The notes beneath the pieces were generated by a model. That model saw nothing but the letters and a program-made list of their open reading frames with translations. It did not search any database and was not told the origin of the DNA. DNA of 64,000 nucleotides. It comes from Massilibacillus massiliensis. Lineage in GTDB: Bacteria; Bacillota; Negativicutes; FLKF01. The first letter of the stretch is position 1, and each line of letters opens with the position of its first letter. This document shows, piece after piece, positions 27,147 to 36,335 of the stretch. The DNA lies in assembly GCF_900086705.1 (NCBI RefSeq), contig NZ_LT575483.1, positions 1,138,735 to 1,202,734 on the forward strand, written 5' to 3'. Made by a program: the position numbers and the translations under genes.

Positions 27147-27243
27147 AGACAATCAACAAAATAATGATTTAGTTCAATAGATAAAAACGATATCATTCCA
27201 CTTATCGCCGACCCGCGACCTATCTGTCCATAGTTTGTTTTAA
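27147..27243 (-). repeat. Foldback element, internally deleted copy C
   Basis: The right end (ACCTATCTGTCCATAGTTTG, 27214-27235 region) matches copies A and B, and the left portion (CATTCCACTTAT) matches their left side up to a CTTAT. The middle is missing, as if lost between the two CTTAT words. It lies 7 bases after the stop codon of the minus-strand binding-protein gene, the same placement as the full copies. Confidence 0.65.
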
Positions 27244-27249
27244 AAGGCA

Positions 27250-28035
27250 CTATTTTGTAATATCTTTCCCAAACCACGTTATAGAAATCTTCGCAGTCGT
27301 ACCGTCTTTTTTCATTTCATCCAATACTTTTTGAATTTCCCCTTGTAATGCAGTGTCATCTTTACGATAGCCAATACCAAAATCACCTACAGGACCAACT
27401 GCTTTTTCTAAAGCAATAAATTTATCCTTGTTTTTGCCCATGTAATAACGGCCTACAATTTCATCCGTAATAATCGCATCAACACGACCATTTTCTAAAT
27501 CCATCATCGCAGAAATACAATCCGGATATTTTTTTACCTCTTTAATCGCTGCTTTCATTTTTGCATCTGCTTCAAGATTTTCGTCCGCAGTGCTAGCACT
27601 CTGCATACCGATAACCTTGCCAGCTAGATCCTCTTCTCCCTGAATGGCTGAACCAACAGGAACGAAAATTAATTGCTTTGCTTCCATATACGGCGCACTA
27701 AACAGCATATTTTCTTTACGCTTTTCCGTAATATTTAACCCATTCCAAAGTACATCTATACGACCGCTTTTTAGTTCGGCTTCTTTACTGCTCCAGTCAA
27801 TTGCTTTGAATTCAACTTCTCTACCTAATCTTTTCGCAGCTTCTTTTGCCATATCGATATCAAAACCAACAATATTATTTTTCTCATCTTTAAAACCCAT
27901 TGGTGGAAAATTATCGTCAAATCCGACTACAATTTTTTTCTTAGCCGTATCTTGTTTTGCCGTATCACCACCGCAGCCAGCCATAAATGCAGCAGCCATT
28001 ATAACCAGTACGCACAACGCAATTAATTTCTTCAT
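27250..28035 (-). CDS. Polar amino acid ABC substrate-binding lipoprotein
   Basis: About 261 residues: signal peptide with lipobox MAGC, then an SBP_bac_3 fold (MGFKDEKNNIVGFDIDMAKEAAKRLG, LKSGRIDVLWNGLNITEKRK). It captures a polar amino acid in the periplasm for the permease and ATPase downstream. The start is the seventh codon of the open frame, with GAGGGA six bases before it. It is unusual only in that 394 bases of repeat material separate it from the permease gene. Confidence 0.92.
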   Translation of the reverse strand: MKKLIALCVLVIMAAAFMAGCGGDTAKQDTAKKKIVVGFDDNFPPMGFKDEKNNIVGFDIDMAKEAAKRLGREVEFKAIDWSSKEAELKSGRIDVLWNGLNITEKRKENMLFSAPYMEAKQLIFVPVGSAIQGEEDLAGKVIGMQSASTADENLEADAKMKAAIKEVKKYPDCISAMMDLENGRVDAIITDEIVGRYYMGKNKDKFIALEKAVGPVGDFGIGYRKDDTALQGEIQKVLDEMKKDGTTAKISITWFGKDITK

Positions 28036-28214
28036 TCCCAATCCCTCACTCACTTTTTTTATCCCTTACGGTATGTTATATTCTATTATACTTTAGTTCG
28101 CTAAAACATGAAACCTTTAAATTGTTGCATTTGTAAAAAAATAAAATGCATTTTCTCTATCTAGCTCGTTAAACCTCGTGATATTACTTCTACACGCATT
28201 ATTTTAAAACATTT

Positions 28215-29651
28215 TTATTTGATTAAATGAGCAATGATTCGAATTCCATTTTGAATTTCAGCCGGCGTTGCCGTAGCGAAACTGATTCTTACGTAACAAT
28301 CCGGGGCTTGGCGTGGAAAGAATGGCGCACCTTCCGTAATCAGCACCTGCCGTTTACGTGCTTCTTCAACCAATACTTGCGCAGATACGCCCATCGGCAA
28401 TACCAACCAAATGGATAAACCGCCCTGTGGTTTTATCACCTTCACAGTTCTTGGCATATAGGCATCTATCGCGGCAAGTGTTACATTAAATCGTTCCAAA
28501 TACATTGCCTTGATCTGTGCAATATGCGCATGCCAAATACCTTTTCGTAAATACAAGTCAAATGCTCTTTGTGTTAATCCCGAAGTAGAAATATCAGAGT
28601 TATGTTTTACCGATAACAGCCTACTGACCAAATGCTCCGGCATCATCAAAAACGCCAGCCGCAATCCAGGCATGAAAATTTTAGAAAAACTTTTCAAATA
28701 GATGACACGGTCATCTCGATCAATCGCCTTCAGCGGTGCCATCATCTCCTTGCCATAACTTAATGCGCTAATATAATCATCTTCAAGAATGATTGTATTA
28801 TAATACCGAGCCAGCCCCATCAAGCGATTTCGTTTAACCACAGAATAAGAAGCCCCCGTCGGATTTTGGATATTGGGCATAACATAGATTAGCTTGGGTC
28901 TGAATTTACGTAGTTTTTCCTCAAGTTCTTCAATTGCAATTCCATCTTCCTCCATACGGATCTCGATAATTTTAGCCCCCCGCGAACGAAATGCAGCAAT
29001 CGCCCCCGGATATGTGGGATTTTCCGTAAACACATAATCCCCATAATTCAAAAAAGCCTTGGCGACGATATCGATTCCTTGCTGTGCCCCTGAAATAATC
29101 TGCATTGTATTCGCTTCAGCCTTTACACCATTCTTTTTCAAATCCTTGGCAATTGATTCCCTCAATGGATAAAACCCTTGACTTTCTTGATAACTAAATG
29201 CATACCCTTGGTCACGGTCTAAAACTTCAATCAGCACTTTTTTAAATGCTTCTACCGATATCAAATCAGGATTTAAGGCAATACTGGCTAAGTTGATATA
29301 GGTTTCATCAAATTTTGGTGACAAGATTTCAATCGCATCAATTTCTTCTTCATCCTGTTTTTCGCAATCCTCTTGATCAACGACATCAGAAAGCTCCGCA
29401 ACATAGCTTCCACTGCCAGCTCTTGAAAAAATATAACCATTTTTCTCAAGAAGTTTATAAGCACTCATAACCGTTCCCGGGTTAATTGCTAAAAACTTGG
29501 CAAACTTTCTTACCGGTGGCAGTAAATACCCGTGCGACAACTTTCCGCTGATTATGTACTCTCGCAATTGGTCATACAGCTGCACATACAACGCTTCTTT
29601 TTTATCCTTTATTAATTGTATCGATACAAAATCAACAAATTCATCTTTCAT
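28215..29651 (-). CDS. pdxR: MocR/PdxR-type regulator (GntR domain plus aminotransferase fold)
   Basis: 478 residues: a winged-helix GntR domain (about 10-80, KEALYVQLYDQLREYIISGKL) and a class I aminotransferase-like domain (about 110-478) with the PLP-lysine region YLKSFSKIFMPGLRLAF. MocR proteins of this type sense PLP with the aminotransferase domain. It is transcribed divergently from pdxS-pdxT, the arrangement of PdxR, which activates PLP synthesis when PLP is scarce. The gene symbol rests on this context. Confidence 0.85.
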   Translation of the reverse strand: MKDEFVDFVSIQLIKDKKEALYVQLYDQLREYIISGKLSHGYLLPPVRKFAKFLAINPGTVMSAYKLLEKNGYIFSRAGSGSYVAELSDVVDQEDCEKQDEEEIDAIEILSPKFDETYINLASIALNPDLISVEAFKKVLIEVLDRDQGYAFSYQESQGFYPLRESIAKDLKKNGVKAEANTMQIISGAQQGIDIVAKAFLNYGDYVFTENPTYPGAIAAFRSRGAKIIEIRMEEDGIAIEELEEKLRKFRPKLIYVMPNIQNPTGASYSVVKRNRLMGLARYYNTIILEDDYISALSYGKEMMAPLKAIDRDDRVIYLKSFSKIFMPGLRLAFLMMPEHLVSRLLSVKHNSDISTSGLTQRAFDLYLRKGIWHAHIAQIKAMYLERFNVTLAAIDAYMPRTVKVIKPQGGLSIWLVLPMGVSAQVLVEEARKRQVLITEGAPFFPRQAPDCYVRISFATATPAEIQNGIRIIAHLIK

Positions 29652-29691
29652 CTTGTAATCTCCATTTTACTCTGCTAGAATAAGAAAAATT

Positions 29692-29724
29692 TTGTACCAA
29701 ACCACAAAAATCGTATCGGTACAA
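29692..29724. promoter_or_regulatory. Candidate PdxR operator
   Basis: In the 128-base divergent region TTGTACC (29692-29698) and GGTACAA (29718-29724) form an inverted repeat, and ATCGTATCGGTACAA recalls a further TTGTATCGATACAA inside the start of pdxR (near 29616-29632). Such spaced repeats are usual MocR binding sites. Confidence 0.45.
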
Positions 29725-29779
29725 TTTTATTTTAACAAATTTATTTTGATTCTACAATGTAAAGCGAGGTAATTTTCAC

Positions 29780-30658
29780 ATGGAAAACAGATATGAATTA
29801 AACAAAAATTTAGCACAAATGCTAAAAGGCGGCGTCATTATGGACGTTACCAACGTAGAGCAAGCAAAGATCGCCGAAGCAGCCGGTGCTGTTGCCGTTA
29901 TGGCACTTGAACGCGTCCCCGCCGACATCCGCAGAGAAGGCGGTGTCGCTCGCATGTCCGATCCGAAAATGATCCGCGCAATCAAAGAAGCGGTATCCAT
30001 TCCTGTAATGGCCAAAGCGAGAATCGGGCACTTTGTTGAAGCACAAATTCTCGAAGCCATCGGCATAGATTACATTGATGAAAGTGAAGTATTAACGCCG
30101 GCAGATGATGTTAACCATATCGACAAAACCGCCTTTAAAATTCCTTTTGTTTGTGGTGCAAGAAATCTTGGCGAAGCCTTACGCCGTATCGGTGAAGGTG
30201 CTTCCATGATTCGTACCAAAGGCGAAGCAGGAACTGGAAACGTAGTTGAAGCAGTTCGTCATATGCGCACGATGCTGCAGGATATGCGTCGTGTACAAAC
30301 AGCTTCGTCAATGGAACTCATGTCAATTGCCAAAGAATATGGTGCACCGTACGATTTAATCCAATATGTTCACGATAACGGTAAATTACCAGTCGTAAAT
30401 TTTGCAGCCGGTGGTATTGCAACACCTGCGGATGCGGCACTGATGATGCAGCTTGGCGTAGAAGGAGTATTTGTAGGCTCTGGAATCTTTAAATCCGGTG
30501 ATCCCGTAAAACGCGCTAAAGCAATCGTTGAAGCAACCACCTTTTACAATGAACCAGAAAAGCTTGCTAAAATCTCTGAAGATCTCGGCGAACCGATGGT
30601 AGGAATTGAAATCGACACCTTGCAAAAATCAGAATTACTTGCAAATAGAGGCTGGTAA
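29780..30658 (+). CDS. pdxS: Pyridoxal 5'-phosphate synthase, synthase subunit
   Basis: 292 residues, very well conserved: GGVIMDVTN with the substrate Asp, [14 protein letters not shown] with the Schiff-base Lys, [13 protein letters not shown], and the GEAGTG phosphate loop. PdxS makes PLP from ribose 5-phosphate, glyceraldehyde 3-phosphate and ammonia delivered by PdxT, in a 24-subunit cytoplasmic complex. pdxT follows after 5 bases. Confidence 0.97.
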   Translation: MENRYELNKNLAQMLKGGVIMDVTNVEQAKIAEAAGAVAVMALERVPADIRREGGVARMSDPKMIRAIKEAVSIPVMAKARIGHFVEAQILEAIGIDYIDESEVLTPADDVNHIDKTAFKIPFVCGARNLGEALRRIGEGASMIRTKGEAGTGNVVEAVRHMRTMLQDMRRVQTASSMELMSIAKEYGAPYDLIQYVHDNGKLPVVNFAAGGIATPADAALMMQLGVEGVFVGSGIFKSGDPVKRAKAIVEATTFYNEPEKLAKISEDLGEPMVGIEIDTLQKSELLANRGW

Positions 30659-30663
30659 GTATT

Positions 30664-31245
30664 ATGATTACCATTGGTGTTCTCGCGATACAGGGTGCAA
30701 TAACCGAGCATATAACTGCGCTTCATAAAACCGAAAATGTGAACGGCATCGCTGTCAAAACATTAGAAGAAATTGAACAAGTGGATGGATTGATTCTTCC
30801 CGGCGGAGAATCAACGGCAATGGCAAAAATCTTAACATATTTTCATCTGCTAGAACCACTTGCTGCTAAAATTCAAACAGGGTTTCCAGTTTGGGGAACA
30901 TGTGCCGGCATGATTTTGCTCGCCAAAAAAATTATTGACCAGGAAACGAACTATTTTAATGCGATGGATATCGTCGTAAAACGCAATGCTTACGGAGGGC
31001 AGCTCGACAGTTTTCAAACAGAACTTTCATTGCCTGCAATTGCCGGTCATCCCCTCCCTCTCGTATTTATTCGTGCACCTTATATCGAAAGTGCCGCTGA
31101 CACTGTAACGATCCTCGCCGAAGTAGATCATAAAATCGTCGCTGCCGAGCAACACAATATGCTCGTCACTGCCTTTCACCCAGAATTAACAGGAGATTTA
31201 TCGTTTCATCGATATTTTTGCAATAAGGTACAAAGCAATCTATAA
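30664..31245 (+). CDS. pdxT: Pyridoxal 5'-phosphate synthase, glutaminase subunit
   Basis: 193 residues, class I glutamine amidotransferase: LPGGESTAM, the nucleophile Cys in WGTCAGMILLAKK (about residue 79) and the His/Glu pair in AFHPEL near the end. It hydrolyses glutamine and passes ammonia to PdxS. Start 5 bases after the pdxS stop; same transcription unit. Confidence 0.96.
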   Translation: MITIGVLAIQGAITEHITALHKTENVNGIAVKTLEEIEQVDGLILPGGESTAMAKILTYFHLLEPLAAKIQTGFPVWGTCAGMILLAKKIIDQETNYFNAMDIVVKRNAYGGQLDSFQTELSLPAIAGHPLPLVFIRAPYIESAADTVTILAEVDHKIVAAEQHNMLVTAFHPELTGDLSFHRYFCNKVQSNL

Positions 31246-31310
31246 CCGCGATAAAATTTTTTTGATTGACAAGAATATAAACTCCGACTATACTTAGGTT
31301 CATAAAAGCA

Positions 31311-31348
31311 AAGATGCTACGAGAAATTTTTCTCATAGCATCTTTTTG
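31311..31348 (+). terminator. Terminator of pdxST
   Basis: Arms AGATGCTACGAGAAA (31312-31326) and TTTCTCATAGCATCT (31328-31342) followed by TTTTTG. A second long hairpin, ATTACAAAGCAAAA/TTTTGCTTTGTAAT at 31360-31411, follows with unknown role. Confidence 0.75.
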
Positions 31349-31440
31349 TTTTTTGTTTAATTACAAAGCAAAATTCAGTTATCGCTACCGCTTTGATTTT
31401 TGCTTTGTAATTCACAATCTATACTCCCTCGTATAAACGA

Positions 31441-31477
31441 AAAGAGCAATCACTACTGCCCAGTGATTGCTCTTTTC
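31441..31477 (-). terminator. Terminator of the pxp operon
   Basis: Stem GAGCAATCACT/AGTGATTGCTC with AAAA and TTTT tails, directly after the pxpC stop on the minus strand; may serve both directions. Confidence 0.8.
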
Positions 31478-31492
31478 ATTTATGTTCTGCTT

Positions 31493-32500
31493 TTACTTCT
31501 GTAGATAAAAGTTCACTGCTTGTTGGATTTTCTGCAAATAGGCGTCCCGTTGCAGATAAAGGTTCTCTGCCTCTTTCAACGACACTTCAGTGAATTGTAT
31601 CATACCGCCTGGACAAATTTGCGCAATAACTGCCAAATCGACATGGATTACTTGCGCAAATTTCGGATACCCGCCCGCCGTCTGCCGATCAGCAAGCAAG
31701 ATAATCGGATTGCCATCCGGCGGTGCTTGTACTGTCCCAAACGAAACAGCCTCTGAAATCATCTCTAGCGGAGAAATCAATTGCAAAGCTGCACCGTCCA
31801 GTCGATATCCCATACGATCTGAGGCTGGTGTGACAGCATAGGGCGTACGAAAAAATGCAGCAATCGATGTCTCTGTAAAAGATTCCATCTGATTTCCCCG
31901 CGTCACGCGCACTTGAATTGGTGCATCGCCCAAAGGAATATGCGTGGGTTCAAAAAACCAATACGTCGTAAGAAAGCCGCCCGTTACCGACGATTTACAG
32001 AGTACAGGTCTGAACTTCTCCATTTGCGTTTTTGTCTGCAACGTGACTAGCGTATCTTCGGCCAAGAGTGCACGTCCTTTAAATCCACCCAATTCCGCAC
32101 GCATATAGGTACTTTTACTGCCCATGACAACCGGAACATCAAAACCTCCAGCCACCGCAAGATAAGCACGCGCACCTGATTTTAACATACGAAAATGAAG
32201 AACACGATCTTTTTTTATGAGCACAGGCCGCCACATAGGCACCGGCTCACCGTCTATCGTAGGTGACAAATCACCACCTGTAATCGCGATTAACGTATCT
32301 TCTTGGAAAGCAAGTACAGGTCCCAGAAAACTAATTTCCAAAACGCCTTCATTCTCTTCATTATCTAATAAAATGTTCGCCATACGAAAAGCGTAGGGAT
32401 CCATCGCTCCGCTGGCAATGATTCCATGCTTTTGATAACCAATACGCCCCTTATCTTGGAGGGTCGTCAAAAGACCTGGGCTAATGACCTTTACCTGCAT
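31493..32500 (-). CDS. pxpC: 5-oxoprolinase subunit C (KipA family)
   Basis: 335 residues, family of KipA and the biotin-dependent carboxyltransferase fold; KVISPGLLTTLQDKGRIGYQ at the N-terminus and GGFDVPVVMGSKSTY are family hallmarks. With PxpA and PxpB it hydrolyses 5-oxoproline (pyroglutamate), using ATP, to L-glutamate in the cytoplasm. It overlaps pxpB by ten bases and is last in the operon. Confidence 0.92.
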   Translation of the reverse strand: MQVKVISPGLLTTLQDKGRIGYQKHGIIASGAMDPYAFRMANILLDNEENEGVLEISFLGPVLAFQEDTLIAITGGDLSPTIDGEPVPMWRPVLIKKDRVLHFRMLKSGARAYLAVAGGFDVPVVMGSKSTYMRAELGGFKGRALLAEDTLVTLQTKTQMEKFRPVLCKSSVTGGFLTTYWFFEPTHIPLGDAPIQVRVTRGNQMESFTETSIAAFFRTPYAVTPASDRMGYRLDGAALQLISPLEMISEAVSFGTVQAPPDGNPIILLADRQTAGGYPKFAQVIHVDLAVIAQICPGGMIQFTEVSLKEAENLYLQRDAYLQKIQQAVNFYLQK

Positions 32501-33243
32501 TTTTTAGCCCCCTTTACCGCTTCATATTCCGCTTTGTTTATCGGCTTAAACTTCACAATATTTCCAGCCTCTAATAATGTGGGAGGATTCTGTTCCGGGC
32601 AAAACAGCTCCACCGGCGTACGCCCAATAAGCTGCCATCCCCCCGGCGTTTCAATGGGATATGCACCTGTTTGACTTCCGGCAATTCCCACACTGCCTAT
32701 CGGTATCGCCAATCTTGGCGACGAACGCCGTGGTGTAGCGATTTTCTCTGACATACCGCCAAGGAACGGAAATCCCGGCGCAAAACCAATCATATAGACC
32801 AAATATGCCCCACTGCTGTGAATCTCAATTACTTCTTCAACCGACAATTGATTGTACTGAGCAACAAAGGCGAGATCCGGTCCAAATTCTCCGCCATAAC
32901 AAACTGGAACCTCCACTACTTTCCCTGTCTCTTGCCGATTCATATCTAAATTTGCAAGCATCGATTCAAGTAATTTGATCATTTTACAGTAAGATACCGG
33001 CATACTGCTCTCTTCTATTTCAATAGGCAATGTATGCACCAATACAGGATCATAAAAAATCGTCACATTTTTATAAGCAGAACTATATTCTATCATCCCC
33101 TTAAAAGGGTGATTTTCTAAATAATGCACCAATGCCATCACTTTGCGATTGACTTCCGGATGAATAGATTTACCAAACTCAATCATAATTGCATTTTCAC
33201 CCAGCGGATAGAACTCTACTTGCAAGTCTTTTGCTTTTCCCAC
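32491..33243 (-). CDS. pxpB: 5-oxoprolinase subunit B (KipI family)
   Basis: About 250 residues, allophanate-hydrolase subunit 1 fold: YPLGENAIMIEFG near the start, PVCYGGEFGPDL, and FAPGFPFLGGM with PRRSSPRLAIPIGSVGIAG, all diagnostic. It acts as a complex with PxpC in 5-oxoproline hydrolysis; the KipI homologue of Bacillus also inhibits a sporulation kinase. I prefer the GTG at 33243 (GAGGT seven bases ahead) to the GTG three codons earlier. Confidence 0.92.
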   Translation of the reverse strand: MGKAKDLQVEFYPLGENAIMIEFGKSIHPEVNRKVMALVHYLENHPFKGMIEYSSAYKNVTIFYDPVLVHTLPIEIEESSMPVSYCKMIKLLESMLANLDMNRQETGKVVEVPVCYGGEFGPDLAFVAQYNQLSVEEVIEIHSSGAYLVYMIGFAPGFPFLGGMSEKIATPRRSSPRLAIPIGSVGIAGSQTGAYPIETPGGWQLIGRTPVELFCPEQNPPTLLEAGNIVKFKPINKAEYEAVKGAKKCR

Positions 33244-33268
33244 ACTTTTCACCTCGTATTACGCAGTT

Positions 33269-34060
33269 TTATAAAACGCCATACTGTTCATCACGAACAT
33301 CTGTAATAAACATGTGCCCAGGTGCATGGGTAATCATGAGATCTGGTTTTACATGCATTGCTGCTGCCTGCGGCGTTACACCACAAGCCCAAAAAACAGG
33401 AACTTCTCCGGGGTTTATCGTTACCGGATCTCCAAAGTCAGGTTTGAAAACATCGGCAATTCCAATGCTGGCAGGATTGCCAATATGCACCGGCGCGCCG
33501 TGAACGGAAGGGAAACGAGAAGTGACCTGTACCGCACGAACAACATCTTTCTCCGGAATCGGGCGCATACTGACAACCATCGGCCCTGAAAAACGTCCGG
33601 CTTTCGTACATGCTATATTGGTTTTGAACATAGGAACATTACAATTTTCTTCAATATGGCGAACAGAAATTCCATTGTTCATCATAGGAAACTCAAAAGT
33701 AAAACTACAGCCGAGCAAAAAAGCAACCATATCATCTTCCCAATATCGTTTGATATCCGTCACTTCCTCTACCATTTCTCCATGACGGTAAATACGATAT
33801 TTAGGAATATCGGTACGTAGATCGGCTGCCGGAGCAACCATCGCCGGGACTGGCGAGCCCGGCTCTGTTACATCAATTAAAGGACATGGTTTAGGATTTC
33901 TCTGACAAAATAAAAGAAAATCGAAAGCTAGCTCTTTTTTCATAATCGCTAAATTCGCCTGCGTATACCCTCTGGCCATGCCGGAAGTGGGTTTTAACCA
34001 CGCATTGTTACGAATCATTAACCGTGCCGCTTCAGGACTTAAATTCAAAATATCTCCCAT
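33269..34060 (-). CDS. DUF1445 putative hydro-lyase (YcsI family)
   Basis: 263 residues. Family hallmarks are SGMARGYTQANLAI, FLLFCQRNPKPCPLIDVTEPG and VFWACGVTPQAA. Homologues are called putative hydro-lyases and include a mammalian D-glutamate cyclase domain, which makes or opens 5-oxo-D-proline. It lies inside the pxp cluster, as ycsI does in Bacillus subtilis (ycsF-ycsG-ycsI-kipI-kipA), so a role in handling 5-oxo-D-proline or D-glutamate alongside PxpABC is reasonable. GAGGAG precedes the start. Confidence 0.85.
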   Translation of the reverse strand: MGDILNLSPEAARLMIRNNAWLKPTSGMARGYTQANLAIMKKELAFDFLLFCQRNPKPCPLIDVTEPGSPVPAMVAPAADLRTDIPKYRIYRHGEMVEEVTDIKRYWEDDMVAFLLGCSFTFEFPMMNNGISVRHIEENCNVPMFKTNIACTKAGRFSGPMVVSMRPIPEKDVVRAVQVTSRFPSVHGAPVHIGNPASIGIADVFKPDFGDPVTINPGEVPVFWACGVTPQAAAMHVKPDLMITHAPGHMFITDVRDEQYGVL

Positions 34061-34114
34061 GAACTATCAACTCCTCAATTTTAAAACTTACTCTATCTAT
34101 TTTAAAAACATCGT

Positions 34115-34885
34115 TTAAAGAATTTTACTACCAAAAGCCTGTACGGTGATTCCCTCTCGCTCCAGTGTTTCATGAATTTGCTTTGCAAACGCAATCGCAT
34201 GTGCACCATCACCGTGAATGCAAACTGTATCTGCTTTGATTGTGAGATCTTCTCCCGGAAGCGTTTTCACTCTGCTTTCCTTTACCATGCGTACAACTTG
34301 CATGACAGCTGCATCTGCATCTGTTATCATCGCATTCGCCATTTTACGCGGCGTCAGTGTACCATCCAACTGGTATGTACGATCTGCAAAAACCTCTTGT
34401 GCTGTTTTTAAACCAATTTTTTCACCAGCTTTAATGAATGCACTGCAAGACAACCCAAATAAAATTAACTCCGGATCTACTTTATAAATCGCTTCCGCAA
34501 TTGCTTCTGCAAGCGCCGGTTTCTTTGCCGCCATGTTATATAAAGCGCCATGAGGTTTCACATGCTGCATTCTTACACCTTCCGCCTTCACAAATCCATA
34601 TAATGCGCCTACTTGATACACCATCATATCATAAGCTTCTTGCGGGGAAATCGCCATCTCACGACGACCAAAGCCATTCAAATCCGGCAGACCTGGATGC
34701 GCACCGATTGCTACATGCTGTGCAATTGCCGCCTGCACAGTTTTTCGCATTACACTTGGATCACCGGCGTGAAAACCACAAGCAATATTAGCAGATGTAA
34801 TGAACGGTAAAATTTTTTCATCACCGCCAATTGTATATGCACCAAAACTCTCCCCTAGATCACAATTTAAGTCAATTGTATACAT
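34115..34885 (-). CDS. pxpA: 5-oxoprolinase subunit A (LamB/YcsF family)
   Basis: 256 residues: [12 protein letters not shown] at the N-terminus, [12 protein letters not shown] and [10 protein letters not shown] are the conserved metal/substrate blocks of the LamB/YcsF family. With PxpBC it converts 5-oxoproline to glutamate. First gene of the operon, preceded by GAGGTG and by a leader with promoter and terminator-like hairpin. No transporter gene is included in this cluster. Confidence 0.93.
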   Translation of the reverse strand: MYTIDLNCDLGESFGAYTIGGDEKILPFITSANIACGFHAGDPSVMRKTVQAAIAQHVAIGAHPGLPDLNGFGRREMAISPQEAYDMMVYQVGALYGFVKAEGVRMQHVKPHGALYNMAAKKPALAEAIAEAIYKVDPELILFGLSCSAFIKAGEKIGLKTAQEVFADRTYQLDGTLTPRKMANAMITDADAAVMQVVRMVKESRVKTLPGEDLTIKADTVCIHGDGAHAIAFAKQIHETLEREGITVQAFGSKIL

Positions 34886-34919
34886 TTATGTTCACCTCAT
34901 TTATTGCGCATCAACAGAC

Positions 34920-34960
34920 AAAAAAAGCTCCGAGTAAAGTCATCTTCACCCGAAGCCGCT
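34920..34960 (-). terminator. Attenuator-like hairpin in the pxpA leader
   Basis: On the minus strand GCTTCGGGT pairs with ACTCGGAGC (two G-U pairs) around GAAGATGACTTT and is followed by TTTTTTT. It is about 40-75 bases ahead of the pxpA start and within about 80 bases after the promoter. An overlapping GAAGC/GCTTC hairpin could compete with it, the layout of a transcription attenuator. No known riboswitch or T-box motif was recognised. Confidence 0.6.
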
Positions 34961-35004
34961 CTGCTTCAACAATTCATTCCCAGTATTCTACTGTGAATAC
35001 CCTA

Positions 35005-35033
35005 ATAGTAGCACTGCAGAAAGTCCTTGTCAA
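35005..35033 (-). promoter_or_regulatory. Promoter of the pxp operon
   Basis: Minus strand TTGACA (35028-35033), 17 bases, TACTAT (35005-35010): a consensus -35 with good spacing. Transcription would start near 34998, giving a leader of about 115 bases. Confidence 0.75.
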
Positions 35034-35117
35034 TGTATATTCCACCTTGTTTTTACAGTCTTACTTATAAAAACAATGTCTTTATGATAAATAACCTTAA
35101 TTTATATTGTGCCGCTA

Positions 35118-36335
35118 TTACTCATATCGTAAAGCTTCTATTGGGTCTAAAAGTGCTGCTTTTCTCGCAGGATAAATCCCAAAGAAAAGTCCGATTCCCA
35201 CTGAAAAACCAAAAGACACAAGGATCGGCATCATCGTAATTACAGTCGTAAATCCGGCAACTTTAGAGATTGCCAGCGAGGAAGCACATCCAAGAACGAT
35301 TCCAATCAGACCGCCGACCACACCAATTACAATCGATTCAATCAAAAATTGCAGCATAATATTCTGATACGTTGCACCAAGCGCTTTACGAATCCCAATT
35401 TCCCGCGTTCTTTCCGTAACTGACACCATCATGATATTCATGATACCAATACCGCCGACCAGCAGGGAAATTGCTGCTATACTCCCAAGCAACAAGGTAA
35501 TCATCGTTGTCGTCTCTGTCATTGTTTCCATAAGACTGGTTAAATTACGTACCGTGAAATCATCTTCTTTTTCACCAACAATCTTATGTCGTTGGCGCAA
35601 TAAAGTGGTGATTTCATCTTGTACTTGATCCATAACCTCTGCATTCGATACCTGGATGTTAATAGACTGTACGTAAGTAATACCAATTAATCTCTCCTGC
35701 GCTGTTGTAAGCGGAACAATGACCACGTCATCCTGGTCTTGCCCCATAGAAGACTGCCCTTTGCTATCAAGAACTCCAACTACTTGGTACGGTGTATTGT
35801 TGATCCGGATATTTTTCCCGGTTGGATTTACCTCTCCAAATAAGTTTTCCGCTACCGTAGAACCGATCACCGCCACACGGTTCCGCGAATTAATATCCTG
35901 CGTTGTGATAAAATTGCCGCTGCCAACACTCAAACTGCGAATTGCCATATATTCAGGCGTTACGCCTTGTACACTTGTCTTCCAGTTTTGGTTTCCTGCT
36001 ACGATCTGATAGGAACTGCTCACAGTTGGTGATACATAATCAATATTTTTGATTTCTTTATCGATCGCTTCAGCATCCCCAAATTTTAACGTAATGTCAC
36101 TGCCGGCCGCAGACCGCGGACCACCTTTAGCCGAAGCCGATCCCGGTGAAATAATCAACATATTGCTGCCAAGACTGGAAATAGAAGTTTGGATTTCCTG
36201 CCGTACCCCCATCCCGATTGAAACCATTGCAATGACAGCACCAACGCCGATAATAATCCCTAACATCGTTAAAATAGACCGCATTTTGTTGGAGATCAGC
36301 GCAGAAAAAGCGATCCTTACACTTTCCCTAAACAT
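35118..36335 (-). CDS. MacB-type ABC transporter permease
   Basis: About 405 residues: one N-terminal membrane helix (MRSILTMLGIIIGVGAVIAM), a large periplasmic MacB-PCD domain (about 45-265) and three C-terminal helices in an FtsX fold (IGIMNIMMVSVTERTREIG, ending with DPIEALRYE). Together with the ATPase it makes a mechanotransmission pump that drives efflux through MacA and TolC. I start at the ATG at 36335, with GGAGG nine bases upstream; it overlaps the ATPase stop by 8 bases. Confidence 0.92.
   Translation of the reverse strand: MFRESVRIAFSALISNKMRSILTMLGIIIGVGAVIAMVSIGMGVRQEIQTSISSLGSNMLIISPGSASAKGGPRSAAGSDITLKFGDAEAIDKEIKNIDYVSPTVSSSYQIVAGNQNWKTSVQGVTPEYMAIRSLSVGSGNFITTQDINSRNRVAVIGSTVAENLFGEVNPTGKNIRINNTPYQVVGVLDSKGQSSMGQDQDDVVIVPLTTAQERLIGITYVQSINIQVSNAEVMDQVQDEITTLLRQRHKIVGEKEDDFTVRNLTSLMETMTETTTMITLLLGSIAAISLLVGGIGIMNIMMVSVTERTREIGIRKALGATYQNIMLQFLIESIVIGVVGGLIGIVLGCASSLAISKVAGFTTVITMMPILVSFGFSVGIGLFFGIYPARKAALLDPIEALRYE

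Noticed and set aside
34886-35033. T-box leader upstream of pxpA
   Set aside because: No AGGGTGG-type T-box sequence or specifier-loop layout was found; kept only as an unassigned leader.
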